Under the pieces are notes generated by a model. The model did no database searches, was not told the DNA's origin, and was given only the letters and a program-made list of their open reading frames with translations. Shown here in pieces: positions 1 to 8,382 of a DNA stretch of 64,000 nt (position 1 is its first letter; each line of letters opens with the position of its first letter). This stretch comes from an uncultured Aquimarina sp. (GTDB lineage Bacteria > Bacteroidota > Bacteroidia > Flavobacteriales > Flavobacteriaceae), in the NCBI GenBank assembly GCA_947498775.1, contig CANMLL010000003.1, positions 248,001-312,000 on the forward strand, given 5' to 3'. Made by a program: the position numbers and the translations under genes.

Positions 1-451
1 GATCAAAAGTTACTTTGATTTTATAATATCGGTTTCCTTTTACTTCACGCTCTCCTATTAATTCTTTGTTAACCGCAGGTGCATTAAGGCCGTATGGCAG
101 ATTAGCAAAATAATGAACAGAATTTACACCATCGCTAATTCTTGTAATCAAAGAATCTGCAACTTGTACAAAACAATTTTCTATAGTTCGTTCCAAACCA
201 GAATTGCTCACTATATCATGAACTACTCCATCAGGACCATCAACAAATCTCTCTAATTGATAAATCCCTTCATCTCTTTTACTACGATACCTTTTTCCTC
301 TAAAAGTGAAATGAATAATTGCATTATCATATTTCGATCCTCCTGATTTTTTGATGGCCTTATCTATTATTTCCTGTGCAGAAAACTGTATAGATAACCA
401 TCCTAAGGAAGAAAAAATTAATATCAAAAATAAAAATGAAGACGTTCTCAT
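1..451 (-). CDS. DUF6503-like secreted protein (3' end cut by window edge)
   Basis: An open minus-strand frame runs from an ATG at 451 to the window edge, giving 150 codons without a stop. The N-terminus has a clear signal peptide (hydrophobic residues about 5-24, then a likely cut after FSA at about 22-25). The mature part starts AQEIIDKAIKKSGG and continues with a mixed beta-rich region containing FTFRGKRY and RFVDGPDGVVHDI. This start is typical of a Flavobacteriaceae family of secreted proteins I recall as DUF6503, whose function is unknown. The protein is probably periplasmic or surface-anchored. The C-terminus lies outside the window. The family name is from memory; the reading frame and signal peptide are seen directly. 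Confidence 0.7.
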   Translation of the reverse strand, partial: MRTSSFLFLILIFSSLGWLSIQFSAQEIIDKAIKKSGGSKYDNAIIHFTFRGKRYRSKRDEGIYQLERFVDGPDGVVHDIVSNSGLERTIENCFVQVADSLITRISDGVNSVHYFANLPYGLNAPAVNKELIGEREVKGNRYYKIKVTFD

Positions 452-689
452 AAAATTTATGTTCAAAAAACTAAATTAAACTTTACAGCACTAATTATTG
501 CAACAATTTTGTTAAACACGCTTTATCGCTATTGATTGGACGGCTTTTATTAGATATACTTACCAATACATCTTTGTTTATAAGAATATAAACACCTAAT
601 TTAGTAAGAATCCTTTTTTACCCGTTATCCTTTAAATAAAGTAAAAAATTAATTATTTTGCATTTACTAACCTCAAAATAAAAAATGCT

Positions 690-1046
690 ATGAAATATAT
701 ATTTCTGTTTTTATTTTGTTTTACCGCACAATACATCCTATCTCAAGATAGCGAAGTATATAAAAATGTTACTAAAGATTTTCATGAAAGTTTTAATTTA
801 CAAAACGTAGTTGCAGTTTTTGATTTATATACTTCAGAAATGCAGGAAGCTATGACTATAGAAGGAGTAACACGTTTTGTAAATGGATGCTATGAGCAAT
901 TCGGGAAACTAAAGAGTTTGACATTTATCGAAACAGCAGAAGGAATCAATAGCTATATGGCAGAATTTGACAAAATAAGCCTGGTTATGGAGTTACAACT
1001 TAATGAAGATGGTAAAATTTCCACTATACAATTTCAGGAACCGTAG
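690..1046 (+). CDS. Small secreted DUF3887-like protein
   Basis: This 118-residue protein has a signal peptide (hydrophobic residues about 3-17, cut near LSQ/D). The rest resembles the small alpha+beta fold of DUF3887/DUF4019 proteins: a helix with SFNLQNVVAVFDLYTSEMQ, then a short insertion and beta strands ending SLVMELQLNEDGKISTIQF. Such domains occur alone or fused to hydrolases, and their role is not established. It is a single gene with a stem-loop 26 bp after its stop, so it is probably monocistronic. The assignment rests on overall pattern, not on a catalytic motif. Confidence 0.65.
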   Translation: MKYIFLFLFCFTAQYILSQDSEVYKNVTKDFHESFNLQNVVAVFDLYTSEMQEAMTIEGVTRFVNGCYEQFGKLKSLTFIETAEGINSYMAEFDKISLVMELQLNEDGKISTIQFQEP

Positions 1047-1072
1047 CACTATTTAAAATATTCATTTTTGAT

Positions 1073-1100
1073 ACAAAGCTTTCTTTCGAGAAAGCTTTGT
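1073..1100 (+). terminator. Perfect 12-bp hairpin with TTCG loop, probable terminator
   Basis: Positions 1073-1084 and 1089-1100 are perfect reverse complements (ACAAAGCTTTCT) around a TTCG tetraloop, which is an especially stable RNA hairpin. It lies between the stop at 1046 and smpB at 1127. Only a short mixed tract (ACTTTTG) follows it, so it may slow rather than fully stop transcription. The last base overlaps the -7 box proposed for smpB. Confidence 0.55.
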
Positions 1101-1107
1101 ACTTTTG
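1100..1107 (+). promoter_or_regulatory. -7 promoter box TACTTTTG upstream of smpB
   Basis: TACTTTTG matches the Bacteroidota housekeeping -7 consensus TAnnTTTG exactly and sits 19 bp before the smpB ATG. No TTG is found at the expected -33 distance, so this is half a promoter by sequence. Confidence 0.4.
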
Positions 1108-1126
1108 TAGGCATTTATAAGTAACG

Positions 1127-1585
1127 ATGAACCAAAATAAAATCAACATATTAAATCGTAAAGCGAAGTTCGAGTACGAATTTCTGGATAAATACACTGC
1201 CGGAATTAAATTAGTTGGTACTGAGATTAAGGCTATTCGCGAGGGAAAAGCATCGATAACCGAAAGCTTCTGTGAATTTAATAATGGCGAGCTATTTGTA
1301 ATCAATATGCATATCGAAGAATATTCGCACGCCACGTATTTTAATCATAACCCAAAAAGCGAAAGAAAACTTCTTTTAAACAAGAAAGAATTAAAAAAAC
1401 TTGAAAAAGAAGTAAGAAATACCGGTTTAACCATCATTCCTACTCGATTATTTATCACTGATCGCGGCTTAGCCAAATTAGATATCGTCCTGGCTCGCGG
1501 TAAAAAAATGTATGACAAACGAGAAACAATCAAGGATAGGGATAATAAAAGAACACTGGATCGTATTAAAAAGAATTTTAAGTAG
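1127..1585 (+). CDS. smpB: SsrA-binding protein SmpB
   Basis: SmpB binds tmRNA and delivers it to ribosomes stalled on broken mRNA (trans-translation, cytoplasm). The 152 residues have the usual family length and layout: an N-terminal beta-barrel beginning NRKAKFEYEF, the signature GIKLVGTEIKAIREGKASI around residues 26-44, and a basic C-terminal tail (KKMYDKRETIKDRDNKR) that enters the ribosomal decoding site. The ATG at 1127 is the only sensible start. No tmRNA gene was found in the window. The next gene, pcm, is convergent with a 4-bp gap. Confidence 0.97.
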   Translation: MNQNKINILNRKAKFEYEFLDKYTAGIKLVGTEIKAIREGKASITESFCEFNNGELFVINMHIEEYSHATYFNHNPKSERKLLLNKKELKKLEKEVRNTGLTIIPTRLFITDRGLAKLDIVLARGKKMYDKRETIKDRDNKRTLDRIKKNFK

Positions 1586-1589
1586 TGTC

Positions 1590-2234
1590 TTAATTCTTAT
1601 CTTCTAACAACGGTACAAATCTAAATTCGCCGAACTCTCGTTTTTCAAATGCAGTTTCGCTTTTACGCACATAAAGTGTCATGATTTGAGAATCATCTCC
1701 TACCGGAATTACCAAACGACCACCAACTTTCAACTGACTCAACAAAGGTTTTGGGACATATGGAGCTCCTGCCGTAACTATTATAGAGTCATAAGGTGCA
1801 TGCTCTTCTAAACCCTTATAGCCATCACCAAAAGACAAGTGTTTTGGCCGGTAACCAAGCTTTGATAAAAACAATTTGGTCTTTTTAAACAGCTCTTTTT
1901 GGCGTTCAATACTATACACCTTGGCTCCTAGCTCACATAAAACCGCAGTTTGATACCCCGACCCAGTACCTATTTCTAGTACTTTACCACCATTTTTAAT
2001 CTGTAATAATTCACTTTGAAAAGCCACCGTATAGGGCTGAGAAATAGTTTGATCGGCTGCAATAGGAAATGCTTTATCCTGGTAGGCATGATCTTCAAAA
2101 CCCGAATCCATAAATAAGTGCCTGGGTATCTTACCTATTGCAGATAATACACCTTTACTTTTTATTCCTTTCTGTACTAAAACATCTACGAGTTGCTTTC
2201 TTTTTCCAGCATGTCTAAGGGTATCTTTCACCAT
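1590..2234 (-). CDS. pcm: Protein-L-isoaspartate O-methyltransferase
   Basis: This cytosolic repair enzyme methylates isoaspartyl residues in aged proteins using S-adenosylmethionine. At 214 residues it has normal length. The pre-motif ADQTISQPYTVA (about 60-71) carries the conserved serine of the active-site loop, and SAM motif I VLEIGTGSGYQTA is at about 85-97. Motifs around YDSIIVTAGAP and LKVGGRLVIPVG follow. It starts with an ATG at 2234 and is divergent from the oxidoreductase at 2450, with 215 bp between them that contain a long inverted repeat. It has no evident operon partner. Confidence 0.95.
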   Translation of the reverse strand: MVKDTLRHAGKRKQLVDVLVQKGIKSKGVLSAIGKIPRHLFMDSGFEDHAYQDKAFPIAADQTISQPYTVAFQSELLQIKNGGKVLEIGTGSGYQTAVLCELGAKVYSIERQKELFKKTKLFLSKLGYRPKHLSFGDGYKGLEEHAPYDSIIVTAGAPYVPKPLLSQLKVGGRLVIPVGDDSQIMTLYVRKSETAFEKREFGEFRFVPLLEDKN

Positions 2235-2349
2235 TCTAGGGTTATTTTGCAGGTTAAAATTACGTAAAGATTTGCTAACTTGACTAAACTATGTATCCAA
2301 TACATCGAATATTTTTTAAAAGATCCCGTTTTACAACCGGACAAGTTCT

Positions 2350-2402
2350 ACTCCCCATTTTGAATCCTATAAAATTTAATGTTAGGATTTTCAAAATGGA
2401 GT
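2350..2402. repeat. Long imperfect inverted repeat between divergent genes
   Basis: ACTCCCCATTTTGAATCCTA (2350-2369) pairs with TAGGATTTTCAAAATGGAGT (2383-2402), apart from an extra CC on the left and an extra AA on the right. The loop is AT-rich. No T-run follows on either strand, so it is not an obvious terminator. It is either an operator in the shared pcm/oxidoreductase control region or a structured leader element. Confidence 0.5.
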
Positions 2403-2449
2403 ATCACTTAATTTATAAATAATACTATTTTTGTGTAAAATCTTGAATT

Positions 2450-3409
2450 ATGCTCAAAGCCGGAGTACTCGGTGCGGGACACCTTGGTAAAATCCATTTA
2501 CGTCTTTTAGAACAATCAGAAAATTACGAATTAGTAGGTTTTTATGATGCCAGTGAGAAACAAGCAAAATCTATTGTAGATGAATTTGGTTATCGACTAT
2601 TTAATTCTGTAGAAGAATTGATCAACGCCGTTGATGTTGTAGATATTGTTACACCCACTTTTGCACATTTTGATGTAGCAAAACAGGCCATAGAATCGGG
2701 TAAACATGTTTTTATAGAGAAACCAATTACAAATACAGTAGCAGAAGCCAATCAACTTATCGAATTAGCAAAAACTCATAAAGTAAAGGGACAGGTAGGT
2801 CATGTGGAACGTTTTAACCCTGCTTATACCGCAGTAGCTCACAAAATAGACAACCCAATGTTTATTGAGTCACACAGGCTTGCAGAGTTTAACCCAAGAG
2901 GAACAGATGTGCCTGTGGTATTGGATTTAATGATTCATGATATTGATGCTATTTTGAGTGTGGTCAACTCTGAAGTAAAGCATATTAGTGCCAGCGGAGT
3001 ATCTGTGATAAGTGAAACTCCCGATATTGCCAATGCACGAATCGAGTTTGAAAATGGATGTGTTGCCAATCTTACGGCAAGTAGAATTTCGTTAAAAAAC
3101 ATGAGGAAATCTCGTTTCTTTCAACGTGATGCCTATATCTCTGTAGATTTCTTTGAGAAAAAATGTGAAGTTGTAAAAATGAAAGATGCTCCAGAAAATC
3201 CAGATGATTTTGCTATGATCCTTCAAAATGCTGAAGGAGTTAAAAAACAAATCTATTTTGATAATCCAGATGTTCCTTCAAACAATGCAATATTAGACGA
3301 ATTAGACACATTTGCTGAAGCAATTATAAACGACACCACTCCTATTGTTTCTCTTGAGCAAGGAAAAAAAGCGCTTGAAGTTGCTCTAAAAATTATTGAT
3401 TGCTTCTAA
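2450..3409 (+). CDS. Gfo/Idh/MocA family NAD(P)-dependent oxidoreductase
   Basis: The 319-residue protein has the classic two-domain form: an N-terminal Rossmann domain with GVLGAGHLGKIHL at 5-17, the EKP motif at 90-92 (lysine in the active site), and a C-terminal alpha/beta domain with GHVERFNPA at about 117-125 and LDLMIHDID at about 158-166, which supplies the catalytic histidine. These enzymes oxidise or reduce sugars and related substrates; the substrate here cannot be read from sequence. A -7 box TATTTTTG lies at 2426-2433, 16 bp before the ATG. The hydroxyacyl-CoA dehydrogenase gene follows after 65 bp. Confidence 0.88.
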   Translation: MLKAGVLGAGHLGKIHLRLLEQSENYELVGFYDASEKQAKSIVDEFGYRLFNSVEELINAVDVVDIVTPTFAHFDVAKQAIESGKHVFIEKPITNTVAEANQLIELAKTHKVKGQVGHVERFNPAYTAVAHKIDNPMFIESHRLAEFNPRGTDVPVVLDLMIHDIDAILSVVNSEVKHISASGVSVISETPDIANARIEFENGCVANLTASRISLKNMRKSRFFQRDAYISVDFFEKKCEVVKMKDAPENPDDFAMILQNAEGVKKQIYFDNPDVPSNNAILDELDTFAEAIINDTTPIVSLEQGKKALEVALKIIDCF

Positions 3410-3474
3410 TAGTAGTTAGGTGCTAGGTATTAGTCATTACTACTAAAAACTAATTAATAACAAACACAATTCAA

Positions 3475-4362
3475 ATGAAAAACATAGCAGTAATAGGTGC
3501 AGGAACCATGGGTAATGGTATTGCACATACTTTTGCACAAAAAGGCTTTAAGGTTCAACTAATAGATATTTCTCAGCAAGCACTAGATAAAGGGCTGGCA
3601 ACCATCACCAAGAATCTGGATAGAATGATCGCCAAAGAAAAAATATCCGAGGCAGATAAGAAAACAACATTAGGAAATATATCTACTTATACCAGTATCA
3701 AAGAAGGTGTAGAATATGCCGGACTTGTCATAGAAGCCGCTACTGAAAATGTAAATCTGAAACTTAAAATCTTTAAAGAGTTGAACGAAGCCTGTCCCGA
3801 AGACACAATCCTGGCAACAAATACTTCATCCATATCCATAACGCAGATTGCTGCCGTTACAGATCGACCAGAAATGGTGATCGGAATGCACTTTATGAAT
3901 CCAGTGCCCATTATGAAACTGGTAGAAATTATCAGAGGATACAATACATCTGATGAAGTTACCAATACTATCATGGAAATGTCCAAAGCGCTAAGTAAAG
4001 TGCCAGTAGAAGTTAATGATTATCCTGGGTTTGTGGCTAACAGAATTCTGATGCCAATGATCAATGAATCTATCGAGACTTTGTATAATGGTGTTGCTGG
4101 TGTTACCGAAATAGATACAGTGATGAAATTGGGTATGGCGCATCCTATGGGACCACTACAACTTGCGGATTTTATCGGTCTGGATGTATGTTTATCAATT
4201 CTTAATGTAATGTATGATGGCTTCAAAAACCCTAAATATGCTCCATGTCCATTATTAGTAAACATGGTAATGGCTGGTAAATTAGGAGTAAAAAGCGGAG
4301 AAGGTTTTTATGACTATTCTGAAAGCAGAAAGGCAGAAAAAGTAGCCAAACAGTTTTCATAA
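3475..4362 (+). CDS. 3-hydroxyacyl-CoA (3-hydroxybutyryl-CoA) dehydrogenase
   Basis: This 295-residue enzyme interconverts 3-hydroxyacyl-CoA and 3-ketoacyl-CoA with NAD(P), in fatty-acid or butanoate metabolism. The Rossmann motif IAVIGAGTMGNGIAHTF is at 4-20, NTSSISIT at about 116-123, and GMHFMNPVPIMKLVEI at about 137-152 with the catalytic histidine at 139. A C-terminal helical domain contains PGFVANRILMPMINE. The length matches stand-alone short HBD-type enzymes rather than the fused FadB type. Its stop overlaps the next ATG by one base (TAATG), so the two genes are probably translationally coupled. Confidence 0.92.
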   Translation: MKNIAVIGAGTMGNGIAHTFAQKGFKVQLIDISQQALDKGLATITKNLDRMIAKEKISEADKKTTLGNISTYTSIKEGVEYAGLVIEAATENVNLKLKIFKELNEACPEDTILATNTSSISITQIAAVTDRPEMVIGMHFMNPVPIMKLVEIIRGYNTSDEVTNTIMEMSKALSKVPVEVNDYPGFVANRILMPMINESIETLYNGVAGVTEIDTVMKLGMAHPMGPLQLADFIGLDVCLSILNVMYDGFKNPKYAPCPLLVNMVMAGKLGVKSGEGFYDYSESRKAEKVAKQFS

Positions 4363-4997
4363 TGATTCATCGTATTCAAAAGTTTGTTTTTGTAGCATTT
4401 ACATTCATTTTTTTTTCATCTTATATTGACGATTCTGAAGTATCAGAAGTAAAACAAAATTATAGTGTAAAGAAGGCTGTAATCCAAACTCAAAATAAGT
4501 ATCACAAATACGATTCTCTATTTAAAAGCCATCCAGAACTTATAGCAAATAACTTTGACTTTCCTATCGGAAAACCCAATGCCAAAGGGTATTATAATGC
4601 CCAAAAATTTAGACAAAACAATCACTTAGGTGATGATTGGAATGGTGTTCACGGAGGAAACACTGATCTAGGTGATTCAATTTATACTATTGCAAACGGG
4701 TATGTTTCCTTTTCTGAAGATATAGGGGGTGGATGGGGTAATGTTATCCGAATTATCCATAAATTCAAAAACCACTATTATGAGTCTGTATACGCACACT
4801 GCAACACTATTAAGGTCAAAAAAGGAGACTTTATTAAAAGAGGTACTTTAATTGGCACTATCGGCAATGCCAATGGTATCTATCTGGCCCATTTACATCT
4901 TGAGATTAGAGATAATATATTTATGGGTATAGGGGTTGGATACGCTGAAGATGCTTCAGGGTATCTGGATCCAACAAAATTTATCAAAAACAATTAA
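4362..4997 (+). CDS. M23 (LytM-type) zinc metallopeptidase
   Basis: This is a predicted envelope peptidoglycan endopeptidase of 211 residues. A hydrophobic signal or anchor segment covers about 8-22. The M23 zinc ligands are visible: H88 and D92 in HLGDD, and the HxH pair H177/H179 in AHLHLEIR, with YAH at about 145-147. The core motif is preceded by about 85 residues of linker. It starts at the last base of the hydroxyacyl-CoA dehydrogenase stop codon and its 3' end overlaps the convergent OmpA-like gene by 4 bp. The coupling with a metabolic enzyme is probably positional rather than functional. Confidence 0.87.
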   Translation: MIHRIQKFVFVAFTFIFFSSYIDDSEVSEVKQNYSVKKAVIQTQNKYHKYDSLFKSHPELIANNFDFPIGKPNAKGYYNAQKFRQNNHLGDDWNGVHGGNTDLGDSIYTIANGYVSFSEDIGGGWGNVIRIIHKFKNHYYESVYAHCNTIKVKKGDFIKRGTLIGTIGNANGIYLAHLHLEIRDNIFMGIGVGYAEDASGYLDPTKFIKNN

Positions 4998-6340
4998 TAG
5001 GTAGTAAACTCTACTCTCCGGTTTTGTGCTTTCCCTATATTAGAGGTATTATCTGCCACTGGGGTCGTTTCTCCCTTGCCATCTGTAATTAATCTATTAG
5101 CAGCTATTCCATAAACTTCAACTAAAGCCTTTTTAACCGCAATAGCTCTTGCTTTTGACAAGGCAAGGTTTTCTGCCTCACTACCATCAGAATCAGTGTG
5201 TCCAGTTATTTTTAGCTTCATGGTTGTTTCTCGTTGCAAAGCCTGCGATACTTGTTTTATAATCCCATAAGATTGTAATTTTATTGTAGAAGACCCCGAA
5301 TTAAACAAAATTCCATTAGACGTATACTTGCCCTCATTTAACAATTGCTGTTGAAGATCTACTCCCCCTTCAGTTATCTTTAAGTCTTTGATAAATACTC
5401 GCCCTTGCTTTAACTTCTTTAAATTAAATTTCAGGTACTTTAGGACATCCATTTCCTCTATAAATCTAGGGATATCAGCAATTTTTTGATCATTGACCCA
5501 AACTCTAAAACGCATTTTATTTACGGCTATGGAGATATGAGGTTGTTCAAGTATAGTATTTTTTAAACTAACATCGATAGCATTATCTAATCCATAACTG
5601 TTTCCTATATGAACCCCTTCATTCTTGTATTTATATTGATTTAAAGAAAACCTAAAAAAAGCATAGGGCTCTCCATTTCCTTTATAAAAGTTTTGATTCC
5701 ACCAACCATTATACTTCTTACCTAATTTATTATTCGCGCTTAACATCACAACAAAACCAGAAAATAACGCATCACGATCAGATAGATCTGCAACAGCAAA
5801 ATCAAATTCGATAGTATATTCTTGCGGTAGCACAACATCTGGAACATAAAAAATATCGTTTCCAGAATTTATCTCAAACCATCGTTCTCCATCTTTACCA
5901 AATGTAACAATCGACCCTCCCCCATTGGTGTTCCAGTTTTTTGGTAAATCCCCTTCAAACTCTTTAGAAAAATCATCTTGTACTACTATTTTATCTCCCG
6001 GAACAAAATCATATTTTCTATTTATTTGTATTGGGTCAGTACCTGCAATTTCTTTATCTACGGTAGTTTCACTTTTGCGATCTGTATTTCCACCAGACGA
6101 TATAATAGCTTTGGACTTTTTCTTTTTTTTACGCTTCTTTTTAGGATTCAAAATAGAATCCATTGCCTTTTCTGTTTCCTTCTGTGCTTTTCGTTCTATT
6201 TTACGCTCTATCGCTCTTTCTGACGCTTTTTCGGCTTTTTTGACTATCTTATCAATAAATTGTGCATTGGCATTGGGCATACAACAAATAAGAATACCTA
6301 GCAAAATAATCTGTTTAAAAAAAAGATTGGATGTGATCAT
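4994..6340 (-). CDS. OmpA-family outer-membrane/peptidoglycan-binding protein
   Basis: This 448-residue protein has a signal peptide (1-26), then a very basic, probably coiled region (about 28-78) ending in a lysine-rich stretch. A beta-rich middle domain of about 220 residues resembles a jelly-roll or laminin-G-like fold. The C-terminal OmpA domain (about 345-448) includes TGHTDSDGSEAENLALSKAR, the peptidoglycan-binding aspartate/arginine signature, and ends QNRRVEFTTY. It probably tethers the outer membrane to peptidoglycan, and the function of the middle domain is unknown. It is convergent with the M23 gene, with a 4-bp overlap. Confidence 0.85.
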   Translation of the reverse strand: MITSNLFFKQIILLGILICCMPNANAQFIDKIVKKAEKASERAIERKIERKAQKETEKAMDSILNPKKKRKKKKKSKAIISSGGNTDRKSETTVDKEIAGTDPIQINRKYDFVPGDKIVVQDDFSKEFEGDLPKNWNTNGGGSIVTFGKDGERWFEINSGNDIFYVPDVVLPQEYTIEFDFAVADLSDRDALFSGFVVMLSANNKLGKKYNGWWNQNFYKGNGEPYAFFRFSLNQYKYKNEGVHIGNSYGLDNAIDVSLKNTILEQPHISIAVNKMRFRVWVNDQKIADIPRFIEEMDVLKYLKFNLKKLKQGRVFIKDLKITEGGVDLQQQLLNEGKYTSNGILFNSGSSTIKLQSYGIIKQVSQALQRETTMKLKITGHTDSDGSEAENLALSKARAIAVKKALVEVYGIAANRLITDGKGETTPVADNTSNIGKAQNRRVEFTTY

Positions 6341-6465
6341 TGTGGCGGTTTTAATATTTGTGTTTTACTTGTTTTATTCGAAGTATAAATATCTCAAAGT
6401 AGTAAAAAAAGGGGAGAATATTATGCATATGCTTTCATATTTCTATAGACTGAATGAATTACTTT

Positions 6466-6876
6466 TTATTTTTTTCCTTCTAAAAAAGTTATTATTGGAT
6501 CACTTGTTTTAACAACAATAAGCACACCGTCTGCACTTATCTCGATACCAATTTCTCTATCAGGATCTCCAAACACTAATGACTCATTTAGCGAAACAAA
6601 TGTAACATCGGTAATAGAAGGAACATTATCACTAAAATCAATAGTATATGTTCTACAACTAGATTCGACAATAGTTGCGGTACCTGTTGTGTTTTCCACC
6701 TGTAGTGTTTCTAATTTACCCGTATAAGTCCCCAAAAGACTTTCAGAAAGCTCGACAAGACCTGCTGACAAACAATCACCACTATTATCATCACCGCCAC
6801 CGCCATTGTCATCATTAGAACAAGACATAAACAATATTCCCGAAGTAAAACATAGTATATACATTGCATACTTCAT
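6466..6876 (-). CDS. Small lipoprotein of unknown function
   Basis: The frame is open from 6897, but the ATG at 6876 is preferred because it places a hydrophobic stretch directly at the N-terminus and a lipobox FMSC at about 16-19, followed by SNDDNGGGGDD. The acidic/glycine tether after the lipid cysteine is typical of Bacteroidota lipoproteins. The remaining residues form a small beta-rich domain with two further cysteines (CLSAG near the start, SSCRTY in the middle) that could form a disulphide. I do not recognise the family. The longer start at 6897 would add seven residues. Confidence 0.65.
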   Translation of the reverse strand: MKYAMYILCFTSGILFMSCSNDDNGGGGDDNSGDCLSAGLVELSESLLGTYTGKLETLQVENTTGTATIVESSCRTYTIDFSDNVPSITDVTFVSLNESLVFGDPDREIGIEISADGVLIVVKTSDPIITFLEGKK

Positions 6877-7102
6877 TATTATCAATTTTTTCCCCATAAT
6901 TTAAAACTTGACTTAAAACATATATTTTCAGAAAAATATAAAACTATAATAAACACTACCACTAAAAATCTGAAATTACAAATTTAGAGTTATTAATCTA
7001 AATATGATTAATTAAGTAAAATTGTATTCCAAACTCACAACCCTCAAAATTAATTAAATCATATAGTTGCACACGAAATTAAAAATAAAAGTGTACCTCT
7101 TA

Positions 7103-7118
7103 CTTGACAAATGTCAAG
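7103..7118. promoter_or_regulatory. Candidate Crp/Fnr-type operator (CTTGAC-AAAT-GTCAAG)
   Basis: CTTGACAAATGTCAAG is a perfect 6-bp inverted repeat with a 4-bp spacer. TTGAC-N4-GTCAA has the geometry of binding sites for Fnr/Dnr-class regulators (TTGAT-N4-ATCAA and relatives). It lies just beyond the 3' end of a Crp/Fnr gene and about 230 bp upstream of the lipoprotein start. No T-run follows on either strand, so a terminator is less likely. Confidence 0.4.
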
Positions 7119-7154
7119 AAAAACAAATATTTTATTTTGTTCAGATGCCGGTAA

Positions 7155-7724
7155 CTATTTATTTCTAATTCTACTCAGAGTTTCTGGAGTAATATTTAAA
7201 TAAGTAGCTAAATGTTTTAAAGCGACTTTTTGAAACAATTCAGGTTTTTGCGCTAACAATTTTTCGTAACGCTCTTTTGCATTACTAAAATATGATTCAT
7301 TTACCCGATCAATTAGATTAATATGAAGTTGTTGAATAAAAAATCTAAAATACCGTTCGACTTCAGAATTTGCGTTAAGTAAATCATTAAATTTTTGATA
7401 TGATATTTCATATAATTTAACATCGGTTAGGGCTTCGATATTAAATTTACTTTTGTTTTGTTTGGCGAAACTCTCATAAACACCGACACCTTCATTTTTT
7501 GTACTAAAATGAATAGTAATATCTACACCCTCCTTATAATAAAACATACGTGTAATCCCAGAAATAACAATATAAAAACGATCACAAACATTTCCTTCTT
7601 TAAACAGCATGTGTTTTTTGGGATATTCTCTATATTTCACTACTTCTTTCATCGCAGATGCGATTTCAGGGCTCTGAAGTAAATGAGCATGATTTTCATC
7701 ATATATCAAATTTCGTTTTTCCAT
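7155..7724 (-). CDS. Crp/Fnr family transcriptional regulator
   Basis: This 189-residue regulator has an N-terminal cyclic-nucleotide-binding fold (about 28-125, with FKEGNVCDRFYIVISG at about 41-56) and a short C-terminal helix-turn-helix. Its recognition helix reads LNITPETLSRIRNK and ends the protein, as is common for Bacteroidota Crp-like proteins. No cysteine cluster for an iron-sulphur centre is seen, so oxygen sensing of the Fnr kind is not supported. The effector is unknown. Upstream DNA is replaced by a repeat element beginning 5 bp before the ATG, so its promoter is probably inside that element. Confidence 0.9.
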   Translation of the reverse strand: MEKRNLIYDENHAHLLQSPEIASAMKEVVKYREYPKKHMLFKEGNVCDRFYIVISGITRMFYYKEGVDITIHFSTKNEGVGVYESFAKQNKSKFNIEALTDVKLYEISYQKFNDLLNANSEVERYFRFFIQQLHINLIDRVNESYFSNAKERYEKLLAQKPELFQKVALKHLATYLNITPETLSRIRNK

Positions 7725-7729
7725 ATATA

Positions 7730-7921
7730 GAAGTGGTTTAAACTTTTTTCAATTCGCTATAAAAATGTCTTTTTTCACTCAATTTTCGTCTTTTTCTTAC
7801 TTCGTAGCGCTGCTATGAAGTGCAAAAAACACTTCAATTGATCAAAAAACGACTTGCCAGCGCATTAACTGGCTCCTTCCGTACGGTCGCCTGCTAGAAT
7901 CAAAAAAGTTTTAACCACTTC
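7730..7921. mobile_element. MITE-like non-coding element, copy 1 (192 bp)
   Basis: The element starts GAAGTGGTTTAAACTTTTTT and ends AGTTTTAACCACTTC, giving imperfect terminal inverted repeats of about 15 bp. Its left 100 bp match the reverse complement of 60560-60659 closely (CGCTATAAAAATG, then CTTACTTCGTAG, then GCTGCTAT), and its left 50 bp match the reverse complement of 18680-18729. It encodes no protein. An internal palindrome GTAGCGCTGC is present. It lies 5 bp upstream of the Crp/Fnr start and 16 bp upstream of a small ORF on the other side. Confidence 0.7.
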
Positions 7922-7937
7922 ATATTAAAAACATTTA

Positions 7938-8183
7938 ATGTATACCAAAGAAAACACAATGCTTATGCAATTTTTATTCCTGTTAATGATTATTGTAAGC
8001 TTTCTGATTTTTTGGCTAGTAATAACAATTTATGCCTTATGTTTCTTTTACATTTCTTTTTTGATCGATTACGCTAGCTCAATTGATGAAATTGATTGGT
8101 ATATAATTCAATCATATAAAGATAAAGATAAAATCTTTCAGGTTTACACATACGTATATATGGGAAAAAATACGTATTACTAA
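7938..8183 (+). CDS. Possible small membrane protein (uncertain)
   Basis: An 81-codon frame starts at an ATG 16 bp after the repeat element. Residues about 10-45 form one long or two short hydrophobic helices (LFLLMIIVSFLIFWLVITIY), followed by a polar tail rich in aspartate and tyrosine. No family is recognised. In such AT-rich DNA a chance ORF of this length is quite possible, and a start at the second ATG (MLMQF, residue 8) would serve as well. It is kept because the hydrophobic/polar division looks protein-like. Confidence 0.3.
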   Translation: MYTKENTMLMQFLFLLMIIVSFLIFWLVITIYALCFFYISFLIDYASSIDEIDWYIIQSYKDKDKIFQVYTYVYMGKNTYY

Positions 8184-8382
8184 ATTTTTAATCCTTAATT
8201 TTTTTATTGAACTCATTTAGACTTTTTGTCTGAAGGCGAAAATATAGGCTTTTGTGACTAATAATTTTTACCTTTCGGTTTTCAATTTTTAAATAGCCAG
8301 TTCATTAACCAAATATAAATTATCAAACTATTAGTCCAAACTAATTTTTTTCTATTAAAACACCAACAAAAGATATCCTATT

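Noticed and set aside
3410-3474. Degenerate TAGTAGTTAG-like repeats, also at 10352-10507
   Set aside because: They are low-complexity A/T/G sequence between genes without a defined unit or length.
5925-6512. 195-codon plus-strand ORF opposite the OmpA-like gene
   Set aside because: It is the antisense shadow of a lysine- and serine-rich coding region and has no independent features.
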